Assembly: GCA_963799245.1 (NCBI GenBank)
Contig: CAWCWN010000004.1
Span: 620,001-684,000 of the forward strand
Reading direction: 5' to 3'
Origin: CAWCWN01 sp963799245
GTDB taxonomy: Bacteria; Chloroflexota; Ktedonobacteria; Ktedonobacterales; Ktedonobacteraceae
Length of the DNA stretch: 64,000 nt
Below, piece after piece: positions 40,147 through 49,312 of the stretch (the stretch's first letter is position 1; the number at the start of each line of letters is the position of its first letter). The translations under genes were made by a program, and so were the position numbers. A model generated the notes under the pieces. The model was not told the origin of the DNA. It made no database searches and saw nothing but the letters and a program-made list of their open reading frames with translations.

Positions 40147-41405
40147 GCAAGCCGGAGTCGAACGCTCCTGACAGCGCTGGAGAGCTCAATGTCGGCATTC
40201 ACCAGCGCTTTGGAGGCTTCCAGCTGGCGATTGAGTTTCGTGTACCCCTCGGCCTGCTCGTGCTCTTCGGCGCTTCCGGTGCAGGTAAAAGCCTCACTTT
40301 GCGCGCACTGGCGGGATCATTACACCTGAAGGGAGGACATGTGGCGCTCGATGGGCAGGCGCTATTCGACAGCGCCCTGGGTCTCGACCTGCCGCCCCAG
40401 GAACGACGCGTCGGCTACGTGCCCCAGCATTATGCGCTCTTCCCACATCTCACCGTCGCCGAGAACGTACGCTTCGGCCTGCGCGGCTCCCCGGGACGTC
40501 CTCAGCGGCTTCCCTGGGGCAAGGAGCGTGCGCGCCAGCGGGCCAGGGTCTCCGAATTACTCATGGCCCTGGAGCTCCAGGGCTTTGAAAAGCGCTATCC
40601 ACCCTCCCTCTCCGGCGGCCAGCTACAGCGCGTGGCCCTGGCGCGCGCCCTGGCGGCGGAGCCGCGCCTGCTCCTGCTCGACGAACCCTTCAATGCCCTG
40701 GATGCCGCTGTGCGCGAGCGGCTACGCGAAGCGCTGAAGCAGTTTCAGCGCAAGTTCGCCGTGCCGATCGTGCTGGTGACGCACGATCACGAGGAGGCTC
40801 AGCAGCTCGCCGATACTATCGTCGTCCTGCAGCATGGGCGCGTTGTGCAGGTGGGCAGCCCGCAGGAGGTCTTCCTCGCCCCCCGAAGCGCTGAGGTCGC
40901 CGAGCTGGTCGGCCAGCGCAACTTCTTCGCAGGATATCTCGCGTCCCCGCCTGGCGAGGGCCTCCATGCTCCCGCGCAGGCCCTGCGGCTGTCCTGGCTG
41001 CAGGCAAGTAGTGACCCTCAGCAGGTTCATAGCCTGCGGAACAATGCAGAGCTGCACGCCTGGCTCCCCCTGCCGCCCACCCCTCCGCAGCTTATCCCAC
41101 ACGCGCAGCGACCTGTTACCGGCTGCATCCTCACCGCTGAGGTCCTCGTGCATCCCTGGCAGCAAAGCGAGCTTCCCCCTCCAACCTGGACAGCACAAGG
41201 AGCCATGCGATGGCCGGCGATTTTACTGGAAGCTCGCCTTGCGGGACACGGCGTACGCCTGCTCGTTCGCCCACAGTGGGCGCAGGCGCGGACCACGGAT
41301 GCCCTGGAAATCTACCTGGACAGGCGAGGCTGGCGCGACAGTGCATGGACGCCTGGCCAGCCATTGCTGCTTGAGATTGGGCCGCAAGCGATTTACTGCT
41401 TCTAG
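40143..41405 (+). CDS. molybdate/tungstate ABC transporter ATP-binding protein (ModC-like)
   Basis: 420 aa. The GTG at 40143 overlaps the permease TGA and was chosen over an upstream in-frame ATG inside the permease gene. The ATPase domain covers Walker A GASGAGKSLTLRAL, Q-loop region VPQHYALFPHLT, signature LSGGQLQRVALARAL, Walker B LLLLDEPFNALD and switch VLVTHDHEEA. The C-terminal 170 residues, beginning near EVAELVGQRNFF, are the place of the oxyanion-binding TOBE domain but are not easily recognised. Together with the two previous genes it forms a complete importer. Confidence 0.88.
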   Translation: MSKPESNAPDSAGELNVGIHQRFGGFQLAIEFRVPLGLLVLFGASGAGKSLTLRALAGSLHLKGGHVALDGQALFDSALGLDLPPQERRVGYVPQHYALFPHLTVAENVRFGLRGSPGRPQRLPWGKERARQRARVSELLMALELQGFEKRYPPSLSGGQLQRVALARALAAEPRLLLLDEPFNALDAAVRERLREALKQFQRKFAVPIVLVTHDHEEAQQLADTIVVLQHGRVVQVGSPQEVFLAPRSAEVAELVGQRNFFAGYLASPPGEGLHAPAQALRLSWLQASSDPQQVHSLRNNAELHAWLPLPPTPPQLIPHAQRPVTGCILTAEVLVHPWQQSELPPPTWTAQGAMRWPAILLEARLAGHGVRLLVRPQWAQARTTDALEIYLDRRGWRDSAWTPGQPLLLEIGPQAIYCF

Positions 41406-41431
41406 GCACAGGAGTTTCACCCGCATCCCAC

Positions 41432-41460
41432 TCGACGCCTCTGCCTACTATTGATATAAT
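41432..41460 (+). promoter_or_regulatory. promoter of the pfp-deoB-GNAT-manB operon
   Basis: TCGACG, 17-nt spacer, perfect TATAAT at 41455-41460, 34 nt before the TTG start of the phosphofructokinase gene. Confidence 0.55.
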
Positions 41461-41494
41461 GACTGGAGAAAAATACTCGAAAGGCTGAAACATC

Positions 41495-42703
41495 TTGTCA
41501 TCACATGTACACGGCAATCTGATTATTGGCCAATCCGGCGGAGCTACCGCCGTTATCAATGCCAGCCTTGTAGGTGCGATTGAGGCCGCGCTACAGGAGA
41601 GATCGATTGAGAACATCTACGGCATGCTACACGGCGTCGAGGGGCTGCTGAAGGAAGAAATCATCGATTTACGTCAGCAGCCGGCTGACCTGCTGTCCAG
41701 GGTGTTTGATACCCCTTCGGCCGCCCTTGGCTCATGCCGCTATAAACTCCAGGAGCAGGATCCCGCACGCGTGATCGACCTGATGCGCACATATAACATC
41801 CGTTACCTGATCTATATTGGCGGTAACGATTTGGCTGATACCGCCCATCGCCTGACAGAAGCGGCCCGGGTTATGGGCTATGAGCTGCAGGCAATCAGCG
41901 TGCCCAAAACCATCGACAACGATCTGCCTTTTACAGACCACTGCCCTGGCTATGGCAGCGCGGCCCGTTTCATCGCTCTGGCAACCATGGACTCGACGTT
42001 AAATACCAGGGCTATCCCCTGGTATTATCCCGTGAAGATCATCGAGACAATGGGGCGCAATGCGGGCTGGTTAGCCGCGGCCGCGGCCCTGGGTAAGCGC
42101 GATGAGCTTGATCCACCACATATTATCTTGCTGCCAGAGCAGGCCTTTCGTGGCGAGTGCTTCCTTGAGCAGGTTGAAGCGGTCTACCGCCGTGTGGGCT
42201 ATGTGACCGTGGTCGTTTCGGAGGCTGTGCGCGATGAAGAGGGAGAGCCGCTGGGAGCCGTCGGTCAGGCTGGCAGGGATGCGTTTCAACACCCTCTCCT
42301 GAGCGGAGCAGCGCAGCACCTGGTAGAGCTGGTCAGGCAGAAGCTGCAATTACGCGCGCGTTTCGATAAACCCGGTGATTTACAGCGCATGGCATCAAAT
42401 TGTATCTCCCGCACTGACCAGCAAGAAGCCTACCTCGTTGGGAAAATGGCGGTCCAGGCATTGCTGGCTGGAGAGAGCGATAAAATGGTGACCCTGGTGC
42501 GCCAAACCTCTACGGAGTACCATTGCACTACAGGGCTGGTAGACCTGGCGGGCATCGCCAATGTGCAGCATGTGATGCCGCCCAAGTTTCTCGACGAGAG
42601 CAAAACCATGGTGACGCAGGCTTTCTATGACTATGCATTGCCCCTGCTTGGCGAGCCGTTGCCACGGCATGCAAGTTTGAAAATGACGAGGATTCGCACA
42701 TGA
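41495..42703 (+). CDS. 6-phosphofructokinase, pyrophosphate-dependent type
   Basis: 402 aa with a TTG start. LIIGQSGGATAVINASL is the phosphate-binding start; YIGGNDLADTA carries GGND, where ATP enzymes have GGDG, and SVPKTIDNDLPFTDHCPGYG is the fructose-6-phosphate and Mg site. GGND with TIDND is characteristic of PPi-dependent enzymes, so it can run in both glycolytic and gluconeogenic directions. ETMGRNAGWLA follows. It is the first of four coupled genes (ATGA overlap with the next). Start choice: the TTG is 15 codons before the GQSGG loop, and no ATG lies between. Confidence 0.85.
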   Translation: MSSHVHGNLIIGQSGGATAVINASLVGAIEAALQERSIENIYGMLHGVEGLLKEEIIDLRQQPADLLSRVFDTPSAALGSCRYKLQEQDPARVIDLMRTYNIRYLIYIGGNDLADTAHRLTEAARVMGYELQAISVPKTIDNDLPFTDHCPGYGSAARFIALATMDSTLNTRAIPWYYPVKIIETMGRNAGWLAAAAALGKRDELDPPHIILLPEQAFRGECFLEQVEAVYRRVGYVTVVVSEAVRDEEGEPLGAVGQAGRDAFQHPLLSGAAQHLVELVRQKLQLRARFDKPGDLQRMASNCISRTDQQEAYLVGKMAVQALLAGESDKMVTLVRQTSTEYHCTTGLVDLAGIANVQHVMPPKFLDESKTMVTQAFYDYALPLLGEPLPRHASLKMTRIRT

Positions 42704-43461
42704 CGAAACTGAAACGAGCGGTACTCGTCGTCCTCGATGGCGTGGGCGCAGGCGCTAATCCCGATGCTCATGCCTATGGCGATGACGAAGCCAGTTCAAA
42801 GGAACTTGGCGCAGAGCACGTTCGCAGCGGACAACCCATTCTCTATACCTCGGCCGACAGTGTATTTCACATAGCCGCTCACCAGGATATCATCCCTTTG
42901 GAAGAACTGTATCATATATGTGAGGTTGCACGGGGCATGCTGACAGGAGACCATGCTGTGGGACGGGTCATCGCCCGGCCATTTATCGGGACGCAAGGAA
43001 ACTTCACGCGCAGCAAGCACCGCCGTGATTTCTCGCTCCCACGGCTGGGAACAACCCTGCTCGATCTCTTGCAGACTCATAGCAATGATGTCATCAGCGT
43101 CGGCAAAATAGAGGACCTCTTTGCCAGGCGTGGCCTGACCAGGTGCAACCATAGCGAGACCAACAGCGACGGCATGGCGGCCACTCTACGCTGGCTGGAG
43201 CAAGACTTTATGGGTCTGCTCTTCGTGAACCTGGTAGAGTTTGACAGGTTATGGGGTCATCGCCGCAACAGTGAGGGCTACGTCCGGGCTTTACGCAACG
43301 TCGATGGCTGGTTTGCTCAGATGCGACGGGTGCTGCGCCCTGGTGTGGACCTCGGAGTTCGTTCTACCTTTGCGGATCTTGGCCAGACGCTTGCCCAGGC
43401 CTTCGGCGCAGGGCAGCTGGAGGCGGGGACCAGTTTCGCACACGAGATAGGTTTATCATGA
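42700..43461 (+). CDS. shortened phosphopentomutase-like protein (DeoB family), probably not active
   Basis: 253 aa against about 390 for DeoB. The start VVLDGVGAGANPDAHAYGDD matches DeoB and includes the first metal Asp. The protein then jumps to ELGAEHVRSGQPILYTSADS, missing about 75-80 residues that include the phospho-acceptor Thr region. It continues with IARPFIG, GNFTRSKHRRDFSLP, IGKI-like SVGKIEDLFARRG, NSDGMAATL and NLVEFDRLWGHRRN. Near the end it passes straight from VLRPGVDLGVRSTFADLG, so the usual ADHGNDP...DHTRE segment with metal His/Asp residues is absent. Both gaps are in frame. Coupled by ATGA to the genes on both sides. Likely a pseudoenzyme or decayed gene. Confidence 0.75.
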   Translation: MTKLKRAVLVVLDGVGAGANPDAHAYGDDEASSKELGAEHVRSGQPILYTSADSVFHIAAHQDIIPLEELYHICEVARGMLTGDHAVGRVIARPFIGTQGNFTRSKHRRDFSLPRLGTTLLDLLQTHSNDVISVGKIEDLFARRGLTRCNHSETNSDGMAATLRWLEQDFMGLLFVNLVEFDRLWGHRRNSEGYVRALRNVDGWFAQMRRVLRPGVDLGVRSTFADLGQTLAQAFGAGQLEAGTSFAHEIGLS

Positions 43462-44033
43462 CTGACACGCAACGCAACAAGCCCGCCGGGCAAGAAGCAA
43501 TAGCACTGCGAGGTGAACGGATATACCTGCGCCGGCCTAGCTTGGATGATGCCGCCAGGATATTCAACTGGGAGCGAGATGATGTCGTATGGCGCTACGA
43601 CCCGCACCGGCCCTACTCGAACAGCATGGCAGAATTTCTCCCCCTGTTCGAGCGCAATTATGTGCTGGGTAACGGGCGACAATTCTGGTTCATCGTCGAA
43701 GACGAAAAGCATCTCCCCATCGGCACCATTACCTACTTCAACATGGACTATCGCATTGGACATGCCGAAATTGGGCTGGGCCTTGGGGATAAGAGCAGCT
43801 GGGGCAGGGGCTACGGAAGCGAGGCCATCCGTACCCTGGTGGACTATCTCTTTACGCTGCCCGGGCTGCGACGTGTGTATGCCGAGACAGCCGCCGCCAA
43901 TCGTCCCTCACGCAAGGCCTTCGCCAGGGCAGGCTTTGTGGAGGTGGGCGAGATTTTTGATCCTCGTAGTTCGGGTGATCCCTGGATACTGCTAGAAACT
44001 TGGAAGCAGAGGAAGGATTTTACAACAGCATGA
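43458..44033 (+). CDS. GNAT family N-acetyltransferase (RimJ-like)
   Basis: 191 aa. It has the GNAT layout: LRGERIYLRRPSLDDA at the start, FIVEDEKHLPIGTITYF and the acetyl-CoA loop IGLGLGDKSSWGRGYGSEAI (pattern R/Q-x-x-G-x-G/A), then VYAETAAANRPSRKAFARAGF. The substrate is unknown; RimJ/RimL relatives acetylate protein N-termini or small amines. Its ATG overlaps the deoB-like TGA and its TGA overlaps the manB ATG, so all are coupled. Confidence 0.85.
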   Translation: MTDTQRNKPAGQEAIALRGERIYLRRPSLDDAARIFNWERDDVVWRYDPHRPYSNSMAEFLPLFERNYVLGNGRQFWFIVEDEKHLPIGTITYFNMDYRIGHAEIGLGLGDKSSWGRGYGSEAIRTLVDYLFTLPGLRRVYAETAAANRPSRKAFARAGFVEVGEIFDPRSSGDPWILLETWKQRKDFTTA

Positions 44034-45391
44034 ATACCAGATCAACAACGGTCGATCCCGCTATTTTCAGTGCCTACGACGTGCGCGGGATCTATGGTGA
44101 GAATTTAACCGATGAAGTGGCCTATCGCATCGGACGCGCCGTGGCCCAGTACTTAAACGTCCCGCAGATCGCTGTGGGTCGCGACATGCGTCTCTCGTCG
44201 CCCGCGCTCTCCGCCGCCCTGATACAAGGTATTACCGACCAGGGAAGCGACGCCATCGACCTGGGCCTGGTTACAACCGATGGCCTTTATTTCGCCGTCG
44301 GCAAGTTCAACTATCCCGCAGGTGTGATGATCACCGCCTCGCACAACCCCGGCAAGTACAACGGTATGAAATTCTGCCGCGCCCAGGCTTTTCCGATCAG
44401 CCTTGAAACGGGCCTGGCTGAAATCCGCGATCTGGCGGTTAGCGGGCAGTTCAGCCAGCCCGCGAGGCGGGGACAAGTCACCAAACGCGATATCCTCGAT
44501 GACTATGTCAAGCATGTGCTCTCATTTATCGATGTAAGCAAAATTCGGCCGCTCAAAGTCGTGGTTGATGCCGGCAATGGCATGGCCGGTCTTGTGGTAC
44601 CGCGCGTCTTTCAACACCTGCCCTGCGAACTCATTCCGCTCTACTTTGAACTCGATGGCAGCTTTCCTCACCACCCCGCCAGCCCTATCGAGCCACAGAA
44701 TATGAAGGATGTCCAGGAGAAGGTGCGCGAAGTTCACGCCGACCTGGGGGGCGCCTTCGATGGTGACGCCGATCGCATGTTTCCCGTCGATGAGCACGGG
44801 AACCTGGTAGACGGTTCGATGGTGACGGCGGCCATGGCCAATAGCCTGTTGCGTAAGTATCCGGGCTCTACCATCCTCTACAACCTGATCGTCTCCAAAA
44901 GCGTGCCAGCCCTCATCAACGATCTAGGCGGCAAGGCCGTACGCACGCGTGTTGGGCATTCGTATATCAAAGCCGAGATGAAAAAGCTCAATGCCATCTT
45001 CGGCGGCGAACACTCTGGCCACTTCTACTTCCGTGACAACTGGTTTGCCGACTCCGGCCTGATCGCCTTTTTGATCCTCCTGGAACTTATCTCGCTTGAG
45101 GGCAAACCCCTCTCAGAGATTCTCAAGCCGTTGGATCGCGGGGTACGCAGCGGTGAAATTAACAGCACCGTCAAGGATGTCAAGGGCAAGCTGCAGGCCC
45201 TCGAGGAGCGATTTGGCACGGGAGCGCAGTCGGTCGACAAGCTGGATGGTATCACCATCTCATACCCTGACTGGTGGTTCAACGTACGCCCATCGAACAC
45301 CGAGCCATTGCTCAGGCTGAACCTTGAGGCGAACAAGCGCGAACTGATGGAGAAGAAGCGCGACGAGGTGCTCGCTTTCATCCGCGCCTAG
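44030..45391 (+). CDS. manB: phosphomannomutase/phosphoglucomutase
   Basis: 453 aa, the usual length. Interconverts hexose 1- and 6-phosphates for glycan precursors. YDVRGIYGENLTDEVAY is the N-terminal signature, MITASHNPGKYNGMKFC holds the phosphoserine, FDGDADRMFPVDE binds Mg, FGGEHSGHFYF is the sugar-specificity loop, and RPSNTEPLLRLNLEA the phosphate-binding domain. I chose the ATG at 44030 overlapping the upstream TGA; a longer frame from 44000 lies inside the GNAT gene. It is last in the operon; with PPi-PFK upstream it links glycolysis to sugar-nucleotide supply. Confidence 0.92.
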   Translation: MNTRSTTVDPAIFSAYDVRGIYGENLTDEVAYRIGRAVAQYLNVPQIAVGRDMRLSSPALSAALIQGITDQGSDAIDLGLVTTDGLYFAVGKFNYPAGVMITASHNPGKYNGMKFCRAQAFPISLETGLAEIRDLAVSGQFSQPARRGQVTKRDILDDYVKHVLSFIDVSKIRPLKVVVDAGNGMAGLVVPRVFQHLPCELIPLYFELDGSFPHHPASPIEPQNMKDVQEKVREVHADLGGAFDGDADRMFPVDEHGNLVDGSMVTAAMANSLLRKYPGSTILYNLIVSKSVPALINDLGGKAVRTRVGHSYIKAEMKKLNAIFGGEHSGHFYFRDNWFADSGLIAFLILLELISLEGKPLSEILKPLDRGVRSGEINSTVKDVKGKLQALEERFGTGAQSVDKLDGITISYPDWWFNVRPSNTEPLLRLNLEANKRELMEKKRDEVLAFIRA

Positions 45392-45411
45392 AGCAGGCTC
45401 TCCTGGAGCTG

Positions 45412-45446
45412 GGGCAGTCCTCGCGCCTTATGCGCGAGGACTGCCC
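45412..45446. terminator. 15-bp hairpin between convergent manB and polB
   Basis: Arms 45412-45426 and 45432-45446 are perfect reverse complements with loop CTTAT. No T-run on either side. Placed 20 nt after the manB stop and before the polB stop, so it may end both transcripts. Confidence 0.55.
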
Positions 45447-45454
45447 TGCTGCGT

Positions 45455-46747
45455 TCAGGCCTGACAACAAATCCAGCGCAACTCCATCTCTTCTATTGGG
45501 CGATCAAATAATCCCGCCTGGCCTTCTACGCGAAAAAGCTGCTTGAAATCCTCGCCTGCAAACGCTACGCGGATGCGCTCGGCATAGGAATTGAGCAAGA
45601 TGCGCAGGTAGTGGTCGACATCATAATCTCTGCGCTCGCCGCTAGCGGGAGAGTGTAAAGCTGCATGGGGCTTCAAGGCCGCTTCTGTTTTGCTTTCTCC
45701 CACCTCATCATCGTCTGTAAGGGGTGAAATATCATCGGCATCTTCAGGCATCCAGACCGAGGTTCCATTTTGCGCGCGATAAAAACGTACCCGCTCGCCT
45801 GCTCTCCACTGGGTCCGTCCCGCCGCAAGCAGCGCTTCGTATTGCGCCTCCATATGTTTCGCACGTACGGCTAGATAGGTCTTAAAATCCTTCGAAAGAC
45901 GCATGCGTGTCGCCACATCTGACGCCGACAAGAGGCGGCGGCGCAGCGCCTCTTGCGTTTCCTGATAGTAGTGCTGGATGCCCGCGACATCCCCATTCAT
46001 CGCACAGTGGAATGCCTGGCGTAAAAAGCGCTCACCGTACGGCTCTGAGCGGCTGGAGCGCATCGCCGCGCCACGCACGATCACGTTGCCCGCATAGGTG
46101 AGTAAGGCATAATTTTTTATAGCGTGCGAGACCATCGCCTTATAGCGAGATTCATATTCTAACTTGATCCCGGAGGGCAGGGTTGCGCCAATCTCCTCCA
46201 CCAGGGTCCTCTCCTGCTCTTCTGTCCAGTCAACGGGAACGCAGAAGTATACCCCATCAGTATCAGCCTCAATCGGCACCATACCTCGCTCGCGTAGCGC
46301 CTCGATAATTGCATCAAGTAACACGCGTCCGCGCCTGGTTACCTCGTTCGCAGCTCCCAGGTCGGCAAAGAGGGCCATAGAGGTCGCGCCCATATAGCCA
46401 TAGGCAGCATTGATCATCGTTTTCATCGCCGCCTGTGTCCCCTCGTGCTGATTCGCTTCCATGGAGCCGGGAGCTGCGGCACGCGCTGCTGCTTTATGAA
46501 ACAGGCGCAATTCGGTTAAGCGGTCGATGAGGTGCAGGAAGACCTTGAGGTGGTCGCAGCCCGGCCCAATACGGTACGCGCGCGTCAGGGAAGGATAAAG
46601 GGATGCGACATCCGCCTTCACCACGTGCTCGGCCACACCCTCCTGCAACAGATACGCAGCTCCTCCCTGGTGCCTGCCGTACGTCTCTTCCTGGCCAGCT
46701 GTCGTTCTGGGTAGTGCCGCCCCCGCTCGCAGATACGCCCTCACAAG
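45455..46747 (-). pseudogene. family B DNA polymerase, polymerase-domain fragment (gene split by IS607-type element)
   Basis: The fragment encodes about 430 residues with polymerase motifs in order: motif A KADVASLYPSL, motif B KTMINAAYGYMGA and motif C EADTDGVYF (Y-x-DTD type). Upstream of the GG dinucleotide at 46747-46748 the frame breaks at the end of an IS607-type element. Joining this part to 48656 restores MGILEYL-VRAYLRAGAALP without a gap, so both fragments come from one gene. A GTG near 46744 could let the fragment be translated, but it lacks the exonuclease domain. Original role: replication or repair polymerase, perhaps plasmid- or island-borne. Confidence 0.85.
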
Positions 46748-46799
46748 GAGACATAGCTAGGTCTTGATTTTCTACGCGAATATGTGTTAGCATGGAAAT

Positions 46800-47429
46800 A
46801 TGTATACACCAGCAGCATTCGCAAAACGTGTGGGAGTGTCTGTCAAGACGCTCCAAAAATGGGATCGGATCGGAGTTTTGCCTGCGAAACGAACGATCAC
46901 CAATCGGCGCTACTATACTGACGATGATCTGGCAACCGCTTTGCGGCTTCCACGGGTGCAGAAAGAACGCCGCACTGTTGCCTATTGTCGCGTGTCCAGC
47001 CAGGCCCAGAAGCCGGATTTAGCCAACCAGCGCCAAGTCTTGGATGAGTTCTGCAAGCAGCGTCAGATCCAGGTAGACGAGTGGATCATGGAAATCGGCG
47101 GTGGGCTGAACTTTAAGCGAAAAGAGTTCTTACGTCTGGTCGATGCCATTCTGGATGGACAGGTAGAGCGGGTGGTGCTGGCGCATCAAGACCGGCTCGC
47201 CCGATTCGGTTACCAATTGCTGATCCACCTTTGCCAGACCCATCGATGCGAGTTGGTGGTGATGAATACAGAAGGATTGAGTCCTGAACAAGAACTGGTG
47301 CAGGATTTAATCACGATTACCCACTGTTTCAGCTCACGATTGGACGGGTTGCGAAACTACAGAAAAGCACTCAAGCAGGCCATTGAGGATGATCAAAGCG
47401 CACAAGATCAGGTTACATCCGACAACTGA
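46800..47429 (+). CDS. tnpA: IS607-type serine recombinase TnpA
   Basis: 209 aa. Residues 1-50 form a MerR-type winged helix (MYTPAAFAKRVGVSVKTLQK, then RRYYTDDDL). The serine recombinase domain follows with RRTVAYCRVSSQAQKPDL, in which the nucleophilic Ser is at about 66, and LARFGYQLL. It catalyses excision and integration of the element. The 3' end overlaps tnpB by 41 nt. Catalytic residues look intact. Confidence 0.93.
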   Translation: MYTPAAFAKRVGVSVKTLQKWDRIGVLPAKRTITNRRYYTDDDLATALRLPRVQKERRTVAYCRVSSQAQKPDLANQRQVLDEFCKQRQIQVDEWIMEIGGGLNFKRKEFLRLVDAILDGQVERVVLAHQDRLARFGYQLLIHLCQTHRCELVVMNTEGLSPEQELVQDLITITHCFSSRLDGLRNYRKALKQAIEDDQSAQDQVTSDN

Positions 47430-48570
47430 ACAAGGCACCTACTTTGCGAAAGCCGCAGGGACCGCTCGTTTCTGCTTTAACTGGGCAGTAGCAGAGTGGA
47501 AGCGACAATACGAAGCAGGCGAAAAGCCATCGGCGCTCAAGTTGCGCAAGCAGTTCCATGCGATCCGACGCGAGCAGTTTCCCTGGTCCTATGATGTCAC
47601 GAAGTGCGCGATTGAAGGGGCCTTCATGGATGTGGGATCAGCTTTTAAGAACTTCTTTGAGGGGCGGAAAGCTCCCCGTAAGACCGGGTTCCCGAAATTC
47701 AAGAGCAAGAAACGTTCGCGTCAGTCTTTCTATCTCGCCAATGATAAATTCACCGTTGGCGATCACTGGATCGCTATGCCGAAGTTAGGTCGAGTCAATA
47801 TGGCGGAGAAGTTACGCTTCTCAGGCAAAATTCTCTCGGCACGCATCAGTAAAACAGCCTCATGGTGGTTTGTGTCGATTACGGTGGAAATGCCCGATGA
47901 CTTGCCTTTGAACAATCATCCCCCGGTTGGTGTTGATGTCGGTTTGAACCGCCTGGCAACGCTCTCTGATGGTAGGCAGTACGAAAACCAAAGGCCGCTG
48001 GTCCATCAGTTGAAGAAGTTGCGCCGATTGAACAAACAACTGGCACGACGCACCAAAGGCGGGAAAAACTGGCTGAAGACGAAAGAGAAGCTGAGACGGT
48101 TACATTATGAGATTGCGTGTATTCGGCTCGATTGGCTGCACAAGTTGACCACGGAGATCACGACCACCAGCGGGATCATGGCTGTGGAGGATTTGCACGT
48201 CAAAGGACTGATTCGCAATCGGTGTCTCTCGCGCTCGTTCTCGGACGCAGCAGTGGGCAAGCTGCTGGAACTGCTGGAGAGCAAAGTCCAACGACAGGGC
48301 AGGATGCTGATCAAGGTGGATCGTTTTTTCCCTTCCAGCCAGCTTTGTCACTGTTGCGGGACACGTAAAACGGACCTAGCACTTGCTGATCGGGTGTTTG
48401 TTTGCCCGAACCTTAATTGTGGCTACATTGGGGATCGCGACGAGAACGCCGCTTCCAACCTCATTTTAGAAGCTCTTCGCATGTTCGGCCTCAACATGAA
48501 TATGCCGTCCAGGGTAGTGGCTACGACCAGACGTAAAACGGCCTGGGGACCTGGAGTAAGACCAAAGTAG
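47389..48570 (+). CDS. tnpB: TnpB RNA-guided nuclease of the IS607-type element
   Basis: 393 aa from the ATG at 47389 (a TTG two codons earlier also opens the frame). TnpB is an omega-RNA-guided DNA nuclease that helps the element persist at its site. The split RuvC domain is complete: GVDVGLNRLATLSDG (Asp), GIMAVEDLHVKGL (Glu) and GDRDENAASNL (Asp). The zinc ribbon is LCHCCGTRK...CPNLNCGY. Full length with no frame damage, so it is probably active. Confidence 0.92.
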   Translation: MIKAHKIRLHPTTEQGTYFAKAAGTARFCFNWAVAEWKRQYEAGEKPSALKLRKQFHAIRREQFPWSYDVTKCAIEGAFMDVGSAFKNFFEGRKAPRKTGFPKFKSKKRSRQSFYLANDKFTVGDHWIAMPKLGRVNMAEKLRFSGKILSARISKTASWWFVSITVEMPDDLPLNNHPPVGVDVGLNRLATLSDGRQYENQRPLVHQLKKLRRLNKQLARRTKGGKNWLKTKEKLRRLHYEIACIRLDWLHKLTTEITTTSGIMAVEDLHVKGLIRNRCLSRSFSDAAVGKLLELLESKVQRQGRMLIKVDRFFPSSQLCHCCGTRKTDLALADRVFVCPNLNCGYIGDRDENAASNLILEALRMFGLNMNMPSRVVATTRRKTAWGPGVRPK

Positions 48571-48655
48571 CACCATGCTATGAGGCATCTGGGGATGAAC
48601 CAGGAACAACAAAGGGCGTACTGGGATACACATTCGAGTACACTCAATGTAGCAG
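48571..48655 (+). ncRNA. candidate omega RNA 3' part and right end of the IS607-type element
   Basis: 85 nt between the tnpB stop and the polB junction. In IS605/IS607 elements the guide RNA overlaps the tnpB 3' end, and its guide lies just outside the right end, here the polB sequence beyond 48656. I see no diagnostic fold by eye; this is by analogy. Confidence 0.4.
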
Positions 48656-49141
48656 GTATTCAAGTATGCCCATGGCCGGACCAACCGAGGCGACACGCTC
48701 ATAGCGGCGTGGGGCCATGCCCGCGAGTGCAAAGGCCGCTCCCATGAGGCGCCGCGAGAGCCCATCCACTTCGCGTACGTCATCGAGCGCGTAGTGACGC
48801 ACGCTCTCGGGATCATGCAGATATGTCGCGTAGATGTGCGCGCCTTCTAAATAGATCCGCTGGGGTGATGCCAGGCCAAATTGGCGCGCCACGTCTTTGA
48901 GTCGATACGAGGGAAGGTTGCGAACCACAAAATCGTAGCGGTGCACCGCGTCGAGGGTATCAATGAGCTCACGCCCAGCAACGCTAAAACGGCGACGTTG
49001 CCAGCGGTGAGGGGCCGCCGCACCCGTCTCTTCATACGCTTCCAGCAGCTGGGGCGCGCCTTCTCTTCCAAAAGAGAGCGGGATCTTGTGAAGGTGTGCA
49101 GAGACAATAATGTTCTTAACTTGAACAATAATGTTCTTAAC
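48656..49141 (-). pseudogene. family B DNA polymerase, exonuclease-domain fragment (5' part of the split gene)
   Basis: On the minus strand the frame encodes SAHLHKIPLSFG, ELIDTLDAVHRYDFV, RNLPSYRLKDVARQFGLA, HYALDDVREVDGLSRRL and FALAGMAPRRYERVASVGPA, matching the 3'-5' exonuclease part of family B polymerases (YRLKDVA and the YALDDVxE Exo III-type block). It ends at the IS607 junction. Upstream it stops at a TGA within a 21-nt-period tandem duplication (49104-49142), so the extreme 5' end is lost. With 45455-46747 it makes one inactivated polB. Confidence 0.8.
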
Positions 49142-49142
49142 T
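49104..49142. repeat. 21-nt-period tandem duplication in the 5' part of polB
   Basis: ACAATAATGTTCTTAACT occurs at 49104-49121 and again at 49125-49142. The polB frame meets a TGA at its outer edge. A recent slippage-type event is the simplest reading. Confidence 0.8.
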
Positions 49143-49312
49143 CACATTGAGCTCGACAAATGTCAAGAAGCACCACCATTTGAGGAGAATAACTCCCAAA
49201 ATTCGACGATCAAACAAGATTTGCTGATCCCTGTATAGAGAAGTAAACATTCAGGTCTTGGTTTCGGCCACTAAGACTGATAGAACAACACAGAAAGTTT
49301 AGCTGTTCATGC
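49143..49312. other. spacer between polB remnant and IS1-like element
   Basis: 170 bp, AT-richer than polB. Minus-strand frames contain short protein-like stretches but no readable gene. Perhaps further decayed polB or host sequence. Confidence 0.3.

Larger units (their letters stand above)
46748..48655 (+). mobile_element. IS607-type element (tnpA serine recombinase + tnpB)
   Basis: About 1.9 kb. Boundaries were placed by reconstructing the interrupted polB frame: GG occurs at both junctions (46747-46748 and 48655-48656) and one GG is left when the element is removed. IS607 elements insert at GG without a longer target duplication and without terminal inverted repeats, as seen here. The two genes overlap and are transcribed opposite to polB. 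Confidence 0.85.

Noticed and set aside
48847..49179. 110-codon minus-strand frame beside the polB 5' fragment
   Set aside because: It is an out-of-frame reading of the same strand; the polymerase-like peptide blocks are in the neighbouring frame.
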